Positions 52,639 to 59,508 of a DNA stretch of 64,000 nucleotides are shown in pieces; within the stretch, counting starts at the first letter, position 1, and each line of letters begins with the position of its first letter. The DNA comes from an uncultured Acetatifactor sp. GTDB taxonomy: Bacteria; Bacillota; Clostridia; Lachnospirales; Lachnospiraceae. The translations under genes were made by a program, and so were the position numbers. The DNA lies in assembly GCA_910578815.1 (NCBI GenBank), contig CAJTSE010000008.1:107495-171494 (forward strand). The letters are read 5' to 3'. The notes under the pieces were generated by a model. That model did not search any database. It was given only the letters and a program-made list of their open reading frames with translations, and was not told the origin of the DNA.

Positions 52639-53952
52639 ATGTGGGCAAATGAAAGTGTTTTTTATCAAATTTATCCTCTGGGGTTTTGCGGGGCCCCCTT
52701 TGAGAATGACGGAGTGCAGGAGCACCGCGTGCTGAAAGTGCTTGACTGGATTCCTCATTTGAGCAGACTGGGAGTGAATGCAGTGTATTTTTCACCCCTG
52801 TTTGAATCGGATACCCATGGTTATAATACCAGGGATTACCGGAAGGTAGATGTCCGGCTAGGCACTAATGAAGATTTCAGAGAGGTATGTAAAGCACTTC
52901 ATGAGAACGGGATTCGGGTGGTTCTAGACGGTGTGTTCAACCACGTGGGCAGGGGATTTGGCCCCTTTCAGGATGTCCTGCGGAACAGAGAAAGTTCTCC
53001 TTATGTGAATTGGTTTTACCGCATTGCCTTTGACGGCAATTCCAACTATAACGATGGTTTATGGTATGAGGGCTGGGAAGGAAATTATGATCTGGTGAAG
53101 CTGAATCTGAGAAACGAAGAACTGGTGAACTACTTGCTGGAGAGCGTGAAATTCTGGGTGGAGAAATTTGGGATAGACGGACTGCGACTGGATGTGGCGT
53201 ACAGCCTGGATGAAAATTTTGTGCGCAGACTGCGCTCTTATTGTGACGGTTTGAAGGAAGATTTCTTTTTGGTGGGTGAGATGCTGCATGGGGATTACAA
53301 TCGGCTCATGAATGACCAGATGCTGCATTCAGCAACTAATTACGAATGCTATAAGGGGCTTTTCAGCAGTTTTAACAGCATGAATCTTTTTGAAATTAAT
53401 CATTCCCTGATTCGTCAGTTTGGGCCGGAAAACTGGACTCTGTACAAAGGGAAGCACCTGTTATCCTTTGTTGACAATCATGACGTGACCAGAGTGGCAA
53501 GTATTTTGACAAATGAGAAGCACCTGCCTTTGATTTATGCCCTTGCCTTTGGAATGCCGGGTATCCCATGTGTTTATTACGGAAGTGAATGGGGAGAGAA
53601 GGCCGAAAAGTCTCAGGGAGATCCGGCGTTGCGTCCATCCTTTGATGCGCCGGTCTGGAATGATTTGACTGATTGGGTCAGCAGGCTGTGCAAGGCGAAA
53701 AAGCAGTCGGAGGCATTAAATTACGGCAGTTTTCGTTCTGTGCTGTTGACGAATCATCAGTGTATTTTCGAGCGGAAGTCGGAGCAGGAGAGAGTCCTGG
53801 TAGCAATCAATGCGGACGCGAATGATTTCACGGCGCATTTTGATGCCGGCTGCGGAATGGCTGTGGACCTGATCAGCGGTAAGGAGCATGACTTCGGGGG
53901 CGGATCCGTATTGGAAGGTTATAGCGCGTATTTCTGGAAGTGCGAAGTGTGA
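52639..53952 (+). CDS. GH13 alpha-amylase-family enzyme (cytoplasmic)
   Basis: The 437-residue TIM-barrel hydrolase lacks a signal peptide. Conserved regions are DGVFNHVG (I), GLRLDVA (II, nucleophile Asp), GEM (III, acid/base Glu) and FVDNHDV (IV). It resembles neopullulanase/maltodextrin-cleaving enzymes such as cyclomaltodextrinases but without the N-terminal extra domain. ATG 52639 follows AAGGAGAGAG; the longer frame from 52585 has no site. Its TGA stop is the TGA at positions 2-4 of palindromic element copy C (GTGAAAGG). It likely works on imported maltodextrin. Confidence 0.92.
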   Translation: MWANESVFYQIYPLGFCGAPFENDGVQEHRVLKVLDWIPHLSRLGVNAVYFSPLFESDTHGYNTRDYRKVDVRLGTNEDFREVCKALHENGIRVVLDGVFNHVGRGFGPFQDVLRNRESSPYVNWFYRIAFDGNSNYNDGLWYEGWEGNYDLVKLNLRNEELVNYLLESVKFWVEKFGIDGLRLDVAYSLDENFVRRLRSYCDGLKEDFFLVGEMLHGDYNRLMNDQMLHSATNYECYKGLFSSFNSMNLFEINHSLIRQFGPENWTLYKGKHLLSFVDNHDVTRVASILTNEKHLPLIYALAFGMPGIPCVYYGSEWGEKAEKSQGDPALRPSFDAPVWNDLTDWVSRLCKAKKQSEALNYGSFRSVLLTNHQCIFERKSEQERVLVAINADANDFTAHFDAGCGMAVDLISGKEHDFGGGSVLEGYSAYFWKCEV

Positions 53953-54067
53953 AAGGCGAAAAGATATTCTAAGGTTGAAAAGAACTCAACCTAAGAATAT
54001 CTAAGTTTCGCCTCGAAGAATTGCCTTTCGGCAATTCTTCATAGAGTTTCACGGATTGTTTGTGCCG
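53949..54067 (+). repeat. Palindromic element, copy C
   Basis: It starts with GTGAAAGGCGAAAAGATATTC at the GH13 stop. Hairpin 1 pairs AGGCGAAA/TTTCGCCT and AGATATTCT..AGGTTGA/TCAACCT..AGAATATCT; hairpin 2 pairs GAAGAATTGCC/GGCAATTCTTC. It closes with TTTCAC (54047-54052) and the tail GGATTGTTTGTGCCG. Relative to copies A and B both arms changed together. A further GC-rich imperfect hairpin occupies 54068-54120. Confidence 0.85.
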
Positions 54068-54135
54068 CCAACAGCGGCACTGCCGCCGGGGAGGCGGGCT
54101 TTGCCCCTTCCTGGCGGCATATTCGGAGGTATGAT

Positions 54136-54513
54136 ATGATTGCGATAGATTTTGGAAATCTTTGTTTCAATGTTGCTGTTTCAGAACAGAATATTTCAGC
54201 TGTTGTGGCCCCCAAAAGTGTTTATTCGTCCTTAGATGATTTTATAGCGGCGGCTCTGCTTTTTTTGGATTCAGACGAGAGGTTCTGCAGTGACTGGACT
54301 GAACTGTATAAAAATCGCACGAATCTGCCGGCTTCTGAGGAAGATTTAGCGTGGATGAAATCACGCCTGGAAGAAATGAACCAACGGGTTACTGTTTTGC
54401 ATGAGCCGGTAATCAGAGCAGTAAACCTTATTCCCCCAAAATGGAATGATTTATCTTTAGGATTAGAAACCGATAGTGAATATATTTTATATTTATGGGG
54501 TACATCGGCATGA
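54136..54513 (+). CDS. Unrecognised small protein, 125 aa
   Basis: Not recognised. It begins MIAIDFGNLCFNVAVSEQN, which superficially resembles an actin/HSP70-like phosphate-1 loop but without the Thr-Asn core, then a helical middle (TELYKNRTNLPASEEDLAWM) and an acidic, Trp/Leu-rich end. The ribosome site GGAGG sits six bases upstream. It is placed downstream of a repeat element and upstream of the second PadR module, and appears monocistronic. The stretch 54514-54670 shows no gene. Confidence 0.5.
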   Translation: MIAIDFGNLCFNVAVSEQNISAVVAPKSVYSSLDDFIAAALLFLDSDERFCSDWTELYKNRTNLPASEEDLAWMKSRLEEMNQRVTVLHEPVIRAVNLIPPKWNDLSLGLETDSEYILYLWGTSA

Positions 54514-54670
54514 ATTTCAATTTTCAGGACAGTGAGCAGGACACCGCCTGCAGATGAATCATGCAGACAATCTGCATCTGTATTTCTTCCACATCTGCAT
54601 TTGCATCTTTTCATCAGTTTCCACTCGTACTCTGCTGACAGCATTTTTAACATTTTCGCTTCTTTTACAC

Positions 54671-54699
54671 TTGACATATAATATTATATGGTGTATAGT
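54671..54699 (+). promoter_or_regulatory. PadR-module 2 promoter with spacer operator
   Basis: TTGACA (54671-54676), 17-bp spacer, TATAGT (54694-54699). The perfect palindrome ATATAATATTATAT (54676-54689) fills the spacer, an ideal repressor position. Confidence 0.8.
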
Positions 54700-54724
54700 A
54701 TGCACAGGCTGAATGCTATACGGG

Positions 54725-54738
54725 ATATAATATTATAT
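54725..54738. promoter_or_regulatory. Second identical palindromic operator
   Basis: ATATAATATTATAT occurs again, 49 bp after the first copy and downstream of the start point. Two identical palindromes flanking the promoter suggest cooperative PadR binding. Confidence 0.75.
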
Positions 54739-54794
54739 CAATGCTTATGTACTAAGAAATAACTATGTATATATGGACGAGAAGGAGCGATAAT

Positions 54795-55118
54795 ATGATT
54801 TTTAACGCGGGGGCGGCCCTGCTGGACGCCATAGTGCTTGCCGTCGTGTCCAAGGACCCGGAGGGGACATACGGGTATAAGATTACGCAGGATGTGCGGC
54901 AGGTGATAGATCTTTCGGAATCTACCCTGTATCCGGTTTTACGCAGACTGCAGAAGGACGACTGCCTGGAGGTCTACGACATGGAGTGCGGGGGAAGGAA
55001 CAGACGTTATTATAAGGTTACGAGCAGAGGATGGGCCCAGCTGCAGCTGTATGAGAGTGAATGGAGGGAGTATTCAGACAAGATTACCGGCTTGTTTGAG
55101 GGGAGGATAAAAGTATGA
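54795..55118 (+). CDS. PadR-family transcriptional regulator (module 2)
   Basis: The 107-residue winged-helix repressor shows TYGYKITQDV, ESTLYPVLRRLQKDD and RYYKVTSRGWAQ. ATG 54795 follows AAGGAG; the longer frame from 54765 has no site. It overlaps the DUF1700 gene by four bases. It should bind the two identical palindromes upstream. Module 2 keeps DUF1700 and DUF4097 in separate genes, unlike module 1. Confidence 0.92.
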   Translation: MIFNAGAALLDAIVLAVVSKDPEGTYGYKITQDVRQVIDLSESTLYPVLRRLQKDDCLEVYDMECGGRNRRYYKVTSRGWAQLQLYESEWREYSDKITGLFEGRIKV

Positions 55119-56122
55119 ACAGAACAGAATTTATGAGCCAGCTGGAAATTTTGCTGCGGAACGTTTCCGACGGTGAGAGGGAAGAGGCGCTGCAATATTA
55201 TAACGACTATTTTGACGATGCCGGAGCGGAGAATGAACAGGCAGTCATCGAAGCGCTGGGCAATCCAGCAAGGGTGGCGGAAAACATCCGGCGTGAACTT
55301 CTGGAAGGCCAGAAGGGAAAGAGTTCCGTGCCGGCGGATAGAGCGTTGACGGAATACGGGCAGGCGGATGCGGAGGAAAAGGCGGAGGCAGGCGGAAAGA
55401 ACGGGGATGTGCCAGCGGTGCTGGTGAAATCTGCGAAAGGCCGGAGCGCTGGCGGAGAAGGTGATGAAGGATATTTTAATATACTGGAAACCGGTCAGAG
55501 CAGCCGCGGAGAGAATGTGTCTTCCGCAGAAAATCCGGGCGCGGAAGGAAGCCGGAGCGGCGGCATGTCAGGCGGAAACGGCGGTCCTGGAAGCCGGAGC
55601 GGCGGTATGTCAGGCGGGAACGGCGGTGCTGGAGGCTGGAGCGGCGGCATGTCAGGCGGAAACGGCGGTGCTGGAGGCTGGAGCGGCAGTGCTTCGGGAG
55701 GAAGCGGCGGTGCCGCAGGCGGAAGCGGAGCGTCGGGAGGTTCCGGCAGGTCGGGAGGAATGACGGCAGCCCTAATCGTTCTGCTTGTGTTCACCGGGCC
55801 CTTTATACTGACACTGGGCCTGGCGCTGGCCTGTGTGGCCTTTGGGCTTCTGATGGCGTGGCTGGGGTTGATTCTGGGTTTTGGTCTCACGGCATTATTC
55901 TTGATTCTGGTGCTTTTTGTTCTGCTGGCTGTAGGCGGTATGTGTATTCCGGTTGATCCGCTGGTGGGCTTCGGCGTGATGGGCGGCGGGCTCATTTGTG
56001 GGGGAATAGGGCTTTTGTTCCTGATGCTGACGGTTACCATGGCGGGAGCCGTACCTGCAATCATCAGGGGAATCGGCAGCTTGTTCCGTATCGGCAGAAA
56101 GAAAATCAAAGCAGTTGCATGA
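55115..56122 (+). CDS. DUF1700 membrane protein with Gly/Ser-rich linker
   Basis: Residues 1-70 are the DUF1700 helical domain (FMSQLEILLRNVSDGEREEALQ-type start; VIEALGNPARVAENIRREL). A long low-complexity linker (about 75-215) rich in Gly and Ser follows, containing 14-residue repeats. Several membrane helices come last (LIVLLVFTGPFILTLGLALA, LMAWLGLILGFGLTALFLIL, GFGVMGGGLICGGIGLLFL). It is translationally coupled to PadR. Members are thought to regulate envelope sensing, but the role is not established. Frame is intact. Confidence 0.85.
   Translation: MNRTEFMSQLEILLRNVSDGEREEALQYYNDYFDDAGAENEQAVIEALGNPARVAENIRRELLEGQKGKSSVPADRALTEYGQADAEEKAEAGGKNGDVPAVLVKSAKGRSAGGEGDEGYFNILETGQSSRGENVSSAENPGAEGSRSGGMSGGNGGPGSRSGGMSGGNGGAGGWSGGMSGGNGGAGGWSGSASGGSGGAAGGSGASGGSGRSGGMTAALIVLLVFTGPFILTLGLALACVAFGLLMAWLGLILGFGLTALFLILVLFVLLAVGGMCIPVDPLVGFGVMGGGLICGGIGLLFLMLTVTMAGAVPAIIRGIGSLFRIGRKKIKAVA
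55547..55714 (+). repeat. 42-bp tandem repeat in the DUF1700 gene
   Basis: Units start at 55547, 55589 and 55631, with a diverged fourth at 55673. Each encodes a 14-residue GGMSGGNGG-type unit. In-frame minisatellite. Confidence 0.85.
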
Positions 56123-56164
56123 TCAGTTGGATATAATTATTGATGAAGAAAGGTATGATAAGAA

Positions 56165-57139
56165 ATGAGAAAGTTTATGAAGGGATGCGCTATCGCAGCG
56201 TTGATTTTTCTGGTTTTGGGAATTGGGCTGGCTGTTGCCGCCGGAACGGTAAGAGGGAGGACAACGATCAGCCGGGTGGTGGAAACAGTTACTGGCGGCA
56301 GAGTAATATTAGATTTTGACGGATTGTTTCACTGGGGCGTGCAGGTTAAGGATGACCTGACGGACAGCTTGGCGGATCTGCCAGAGCTGGATTATGATAT
56401 TGATGATGCCACAAGCTTTAACAGTAGTTATGAGGTGTACAGAGGCGATGTTGATAAAATCTGTCTTGGCAGCAACATGGAAAATCTAAAAATCGAGGCG
56501 GGAGGATGCCTGTTTAACGTTCAGCTTTCCGGAGATGATTCCTTTTATGTGGAAGCCTCCGACTGTGGCAAATTTCAGGCATATCAGGAAAACGGGACTC
56601 TCTATATCAGGACCACCACCAGCTCCAGGACATGGGGCAGCTGGAAAGGCAGCAAGGTGAATCTCTATGTGCCGCAGGGCTGTCATTTCAAGGAAGCGGA
56701 TATTGATCTGGGAGCCGGCGAGATGGAATTTGAAGCATTGAGTGCGGAGCGGATTTTCTTGGGAGTGGGCGCGGGACGGATTACGGCGAATGGACTGCAG
56801 GCGGAAGTTCTTAAAATGGAAATCGGTGCAGGGCAGATTGATATGAAGGATATTGCAGTGAAGGGAATGGAGGCAGAAATAGGCATGGGCAATCTTCTTT
56901 TGTCCGGAAGCATAGAGGGTGATGTAGATGTAAATTGCGCAATGGGCAATGTGGAGATGGAGCTTTCGGGCAGTCAGCAGGACTATAATTATCAGCTCGA
57001 AGGGGCTATGGGAAATATTGATTTGGGCTCGGAGAGCTACAGCGGTTTTGGAGTGTCAAAACAAATTGACAACGGGGCGGCAAAAAATATAAAGATAGAA
57101 TGTGCAGCGGGAAATGCCGCCATAAGATATACGAATTAG
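56165..57139 (+). CDS. DUF4097 family protein with N-terminal membrane anchor
   Basis: The 324-residue protein has one N-terminal hydrophobic helix (AIAALIFLVLGIGLAVAAGT), then a DUF4097 beta-solenoid with repeats such as IDLGAGEME, LGVGAGRITA, MEIGAGQIDM, AEIGMGNLLL and CAMGNVEME. It appears secreted or anchored with the solenoid outside. It follows DUF1700 by 42 bp in the same operon. The protein probably forms a rigid surface-exposed structure under PadR control. Confidence 0.85.
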   Translation: MRKFMKGCAIAALIFLVLGIGLAVAAGTVRGRTTISRVVETVTGGRVILDFDGLFHWGVQVKDDLTDSLADLPELDYDIDDATSFNSSYEVYRGDVDKICLGSNMENLKIEAGGCLFNVQLSGDDSFYVEASDCGKFQAYQENGTLYIRTTTSSRTWGSWKGSKVNLYVPQGCHFKEADIDLGAGEMEFEALSAERIFLGVGAGRITANGLQAEVLKMEIGAGQIDMKDIAVKGMEAEIGMGNLLLSGSIEGDVDVNCAMGNVEMELSGSQQDYNYQLEGAMGNIDLGSESYSGFGVSKQIDNGAAKNIKIECAAGNAAIRYTN

Positions 57140-57218
57140 AGGTTAAGACGATAGGATGAGTTCTCTTTTACCTTGATGGAATTGATTGAATATGGAAGTA
57201 ATCAATACCGATCATAAG

Positions 57219-57268
57219 AAAAACCACCTGTGACGGGCAGAGATGCTGCCAAGGCACAGGTGGTTTTT
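57219..57268. terminator. Bidirectional terminator
   Basis: AAAAACCACCTGTG (57219-57232) pairs perfectly with CACAGGTGGTTTTT (57255-57268), with an inner GGCAG/CTGCC. It serves both the DUF4097 and the ECF gene. Confidence 0.9.
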
Positions 57269-57278
57269 GGCTGTACAA

Positions 57279-58136
57279 TTATTTCGCTTCGACGGCCGGC
57301 GACACCTGCAGGAACATTCCCGTTTTTTTCAGGGCAGGCCGGAGGGCCAGATAAAATACGGAGGCTGCGATCACTGCCACCACGGCATTGACTGTAGTAG
57401 TTAATGCAGCAATCTTGACCAGCGCTTTGGTAATATCCTGGGGCACGCCCAATAAATAGGTTTTATAGAAATATCCTACCAAGGGATCTGCAACCACGTT
57501 AAAGGCCATGCCGCAGAAGCAGGATAAAACGGTGACACCCGTCACATATTTCGCGGAGTGATCCCGGTCCAGTTTAAATATTTTATGGGCCACAAGCCCT
57601 ACGATCAAGCCGATACACAGCTTTAACAGGAATGTCTTGGGGGCGCTGGTCACATAGGATGTGGTAAAATCACCGATGGTCATGCCGACGGCGCCGGCCA
57701 GGCCGCCCCAGTAACCGCCCATCAGCAGTGCTCCCAGCACACAGAACACATTTCCGAAGTGAAAGGAGGCTTTTTCGGGTCCAACGGTAAGGTCGATTTT
57801 GAAAAAGGCAAACCCGATGTAGCACAGTGCCGCCATCAGGCCGGCCATTGCCAGACGCTTAACGTCGGATTTGTCCGTACGATATACACCGCGGACGCCG
57901 TTGAAGATACCTTTAATCGTTAGCGGTATTGCCAGAAAAACAAAAGTCAGTGAATAGGAGTATGGCCGTTGCAGCCGAAGCTTTTCTGCAGCATCCTCGG
58001 CAATCAGCGCCGCTTGATAGCTGGTGTTGTATGTGTACACCGCAAAAATGATACCTGCAATCAGCATGACGGCCCCTGTAATCAGCAATCCATAGCTTTT
58101 TTTTCTCGTTTTTGTTGTCGAATCAGTCTTTTTCAT
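57279..58136 (-). CDS. ECF-type transporter S component, substrate unknown
   Basis: The 285-residue protein ends with a typical S-component core of about six helices (KRLAMAGLMAALCYIGFAFF, FHFGNVFCVLGALLMGGYWG, GLAGAVGMTIGDFTTSYVTS). Before the core is an unusual N-terminal region of about 100 residues with two further helices and a short acidic loop. The family binds vitamins or metals; the pattern is not ThiT, so the substrate is open. The start at 58136 has AGGAAAAAT upstream. It is transcribed convergently with the DUF4097 operon. Confidence 0.8.
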   Translation of the reverse strand: MKKTDSTTKTRKKSYGLLITGAVMLIAGIIFAVYTYNTSYQAALIAEDAAEKLRLQRPYSYSLTFVFLAIPLTIKGIFNGVRGVYRTDKSDVKRLAMAGLMAALCYIGFAFFKIDLTVGPEKASFHFGNVFCVLGALLMGGYWGGLAGAVGMTIGDFTTSYVTSAPKTFLLKLCIGLIVGLVAHKIFKLDRDHSAKYVTGVTVLSCFCGMAFNVVADPLVGYFYKTYLLGVPQDITKALVKIAALTTTVNAVVAVIAASVFYLALRPALKKTGMFLQVSPAVEAK

Positions 58137-58321
58137 AATAATATTTTTCCTCTCATTGTTGTTTTATATGTATGCCTTATATAAGGGATGTTGCAAGTGT
58201 ACTGCAAAACTGGCTTGATAAAAAGTGCCAGAGTATGAATTTTTTACCAGGCCAGACGAAATTGCCGGCATAGGATCTATGAATTTATGAAATACTTTTA
58301 AAAATATGTTATCTCCCTGCT

Positions 58322-58990
58322 TTTGAAAAGCTGGTGAAGGAGGCAGAGGTGGAAGACGTTATGGGGGCATATAACAGGACGAACGGGGAGCCCTGCTGCG
58401 GCAGCAAAACGCTGATGGAAGACATACTGCGGAAGGAGTGGGGCTTCCCGGAGACCGGATCAGCGAGGCTGTAGCGGTGGCAAAGCGCAGCGACGTGGTT
58501 ATTCTCTGTCTGGGGCCGGATGAGACACTGGAGGGAGATGCGGGAAACAGGCCGGGTTCTTTATCCCTTCGGATACGGCCTGACCTATGGCAGCGCCGAG
58601 CTTGCCGAAGTAAAGGTCAATGGACAGGCCGTGGCCAGGAACGGAGAAGTGATGCCTGCAGATAAGGACGGGCTGACGGTGGAAGCTCTGGTTGCCAATA
58701 CCGGAAGCAGGGATCTGCGAGAGGTAGTGCAGGTATACATAAAGGCGGATTCACCGGATGCAGTGACAAACGGAAAACTGTGCAGTTTTGCAGGTTTAAC
58801 CGTAAGTGCAGGTGAGAGCCGGACCATAACCGTGAAGCTGGACAGAGATGCCCTGACAGTAATCAATGAAGCGGGAGAAAAGGTTTCCGGCGGCGCAAGG
58901 TTTACGGTAAGCATAGGCTTTGGTCAGCCCGATGAAAGGACAAGGGAACTGACGGGGAGGGAAGCGTTTACTTTCAGCCTTGAGAGGTGA
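58322..58990 (+). pseudogene. GH3 beta-glucosidase remnant with internal deletions
   Basis: Three pieces of one family-3 glycosidase remain in order. 58322-58440 reads VKEAEVEDVMGAYNRTNGEP and GSKTLMEDILRKEWGF, from the barrel. About 58460-58550 reads RISEAVAVAKRSDVVILCLG, from the second domain. 58540-58990 reads RVLYPFGYGLTYG and a complete fibronectin-like C-terminal domain. The joins lie within codons and shift frames, so large blocks, including the catalytic Asp (SDxW), have been deleted. The last piece stays open as a 156-residue frame and could be mis-called as a gene. Confidence 0.75.
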
Positions 58991-59072
58991 AGGCTGGTTT
59001 GGAAAAAACGAGGCGGAATTTTGTATGGAGTATCATAAGAGGGCATTGTGAAGAAATCAGGTATTTCAGGGC

Positions 59073-59101
59073 TTGACAAACAGAACGGAATGGATTATAT
59101 T
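59073..59101 (+). promoter_or_regulatory. Promoter of the T-box-valS transcript
   Basis: TTGACA (59073-59078), 17-bp spacer, TATATT (59096-59101). Confidence 0.8.
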
Positions 59102-59107
59102 TTCATA

Positions 59108-59418
59108 TAAATCATAAAGGCTGTGACGAAGAAGAGTACACATTGCCCCTTAAAAGAGAGAGCGGCTGCCGACCGGCGCTGAAAAGCTGCTTGAAGCAAG
59201 GCGTGTGGAAGGTAGCTTCCGAGCCGGAGGGCTGAACGCCGTAAGAGGTCTTAGCGTGCTTATGTGAAAGTAGGTTCTCACGGGTTATCCCCGTTAGCGG
59301 ATAGGGCTTTATTGGAAGTCCATGAGGCAATGGCTGTGAGGCCGTTGTGAACAAAGGTGGTACCGCGTTGATGTGACACGCCCTTTGCTGACATAAGTCG
59401 GCAGAGGGCTTTTTTTAC
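59108..59418 (+). ncRNA. T-box riboswitch (valine specifier)
   Basis: The T-box core AAAGGTGGTACCGCG is at 59353-59367. The specifier region of stem I has GAAG/CTTC and GGCT/AGCC arms with an AGAGTA strand opposite GGTA, so GTA (59212-59214), a valine codon, is the likely specifier. The terminator GCCCTTTGCTGAC/GTCGGCAGAGGGC (59380-59409) with T-run follows. Uncharged tRNA-Val should open the terminator. Confidence 0.9.
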
Positions 59419-59508
59419 TTACCGGGAATTGCGCTGTCAGGCGCGTGCACCCAGAATGTGAAGCACTCTTTTTATGCCGGCGAATTACCCATTATGAAAG
59501 GAGCGGAA

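Noticed and set aside
58520..58990. Independent 156-residue gene
   Set aside because: Its content is the end of a GH3 enzyme, with other fragments just upstream; treated as part of a pseudogene.
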